Positions 5,765 through 6,130 of a DNA stretch of 6,130 nucleotides are shown piece by piece. The notes beneath the pieces were generated by a model. The model saw nothing but the letters and a program-made list of their open reading frames with translations. It was not told the origin of the DNA and ran no database searches. The stretch spans positions 1-6,130 of the forward strand of contig DAOWEE010000179.1 of NCBI GenBank assembly GCA_030638625.1, read 5' to 3'. Source of the stretch: Methanosarcinales archaeon (GTDB lineage: Archaea; Halobacteriota; Methanosarcinia; Methanosarcinales; Methanocomedenaceae). A program made the position numbers and the translations under genes. The first letter of the stretch is position 1. Every line of letters begins with the position of its first letter.

Positions 5765-6130
5765 ATGTCGAACACAAACTGGAAACAAACACTGGATAGG
5801 GGCGCATTGGCCCTTGGTTTCGGGCTTATGTTCGGAATCATCATATTAGGGGAGAGTTTCAGGGTACAGGTAGGGCAAGCGGTTGAGATTATGCTTGGGC
5901 CCCTGCCTGAGATGTTGCCGTTCCATATTATGCTGTTTGTTATGGCTGCTATTACCGGCCTGTACGCTTCACTGATACAGAAATATACCATGGACTGGGA
6001 ACTGATGCGGCGGGTACAGGACCAGATGAAGCATTTCCAGCAGGAGTTCAGGGAAGCCCAGGTGGCAGATAACCAGGCTAAATTGAAGAAACTTGAAGGA
6101 CAGCGTTCGGCCATGATGGAAGACCAGATG
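5765..6130 (+). CDS. DUF106 membrane protein, archaeal YidC/Oxa1/EMC3-like insertase candidate (N-terminal part)
   Basis: The frame starts at ATG 5765 and is open through all 122 codons to the window edge, so the C-terminus is missing. A weak Shine-Dalgarno AGGA lies at 5754-5757. Hydrophobic segments occur at about residues 13-29 (LALGFGLMFGIIILG) and 54-72 (IMLFVMAAITGLYASLI). A long charged, Gln/Glu/Lys-rich stretch with coiled-coil character follows at about 77-122, containing QDQMKHFQQEFREAQ and KLKKLEGQ. This pattern and the position after secY-adk fit the DUF106 family, whose characterised relative in Methanocaldococcus has a YidC-like core and contacts ribosomes. The family is related to EMC3, TMCO1 and Get1. 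A membrane insertion role beside SecY is inference from family and context. At least one further membrane helix is expected beyond the window. Confidence 0.85.
   Translation, partial: MSNTNWKQTLDRGALALGFGLMFGIIILGESFRVQVGQAVEIMLGPLPEMLPFHIMLFVMAAITGLYASLIQKYTMDWELMRRVQDQMKHFQQEFREAQVADNQAKLKKLEGQRSAMMEDQM

Noticed and set aside
5656..6114. A 152-codon - strand open frame over the adk/DUF106 junction.
   Set aside because: It is antisense to the end of adk and to the DUF106 frame, whose start, hydrophobic segments and coiled coil are convincing; the antisense product looks like composition noise.

Overview
This window is the distal part of an archaeal ribosomal-protein operon (the archaeal spc-type operon) running into secY. 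Everything is on the + strand and tightly packed: the C-terminal end of uL6, then eL32, eL19, uL18, uS5, uL30, uL15, SecY, adenylate kinase, and the first 122 codons of a DUF106 (archaeal YidC/Oxa1-like) membrane protein that runs off the right edge. The archaeal-only proteins eL32 and eL19 between uL6 and uL18, the archaeal form of SecY and the DUF106 gene place it in Archaea. A helix-hairpin-helix plus acidic extension on eL32 and a bacterial-type short adenylate kinase point to a euryarchaeon, plausibly a methanogen or methanotroph relative of the Methanosarcinales. That last assignment is inference from gene character and moderate base composition, not from any search.

Region 1-3473 is an almost gapless ribosomal block. 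Adjacent genes are separated by 1 to 9 bases between stop and start or overlap by 1 base (TAATG at uS5/uL30). Strong Shine-Dalgarno sequences of the GGAGGTGAT type lie over or just before the upstream stop codon, so transcription is polycistronic and translation is probably coupled.

Region 3474-3555 is the only real gap, 82 bases and very AT-rich. It holds a perfect 12-bp inverted repeat whose centre contains a TATA-box-like sequence at a sensible distance from secY. This looks like a secondary promoter for secY-adk-DUF106, and possibly a terminator or operator.

Region 3556-6130 is the export block. SecY is the translocon channel, the DUF106 protein is a predicted membrane insertase or chaperone, and adenylate kinase sits between them as it does in many genomes. 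The block connects ribosome synthesis with membrane protein insertion.

I see no mobile element, CRISPR array, tRNA, rRNA or undescribed defence-like system. The window is ordinary conserved core genome. The points worth a second look are the palindromic promoter, the eL32 extension, a recurring start-codon ambiguity and the topology of the DUF106 protein.
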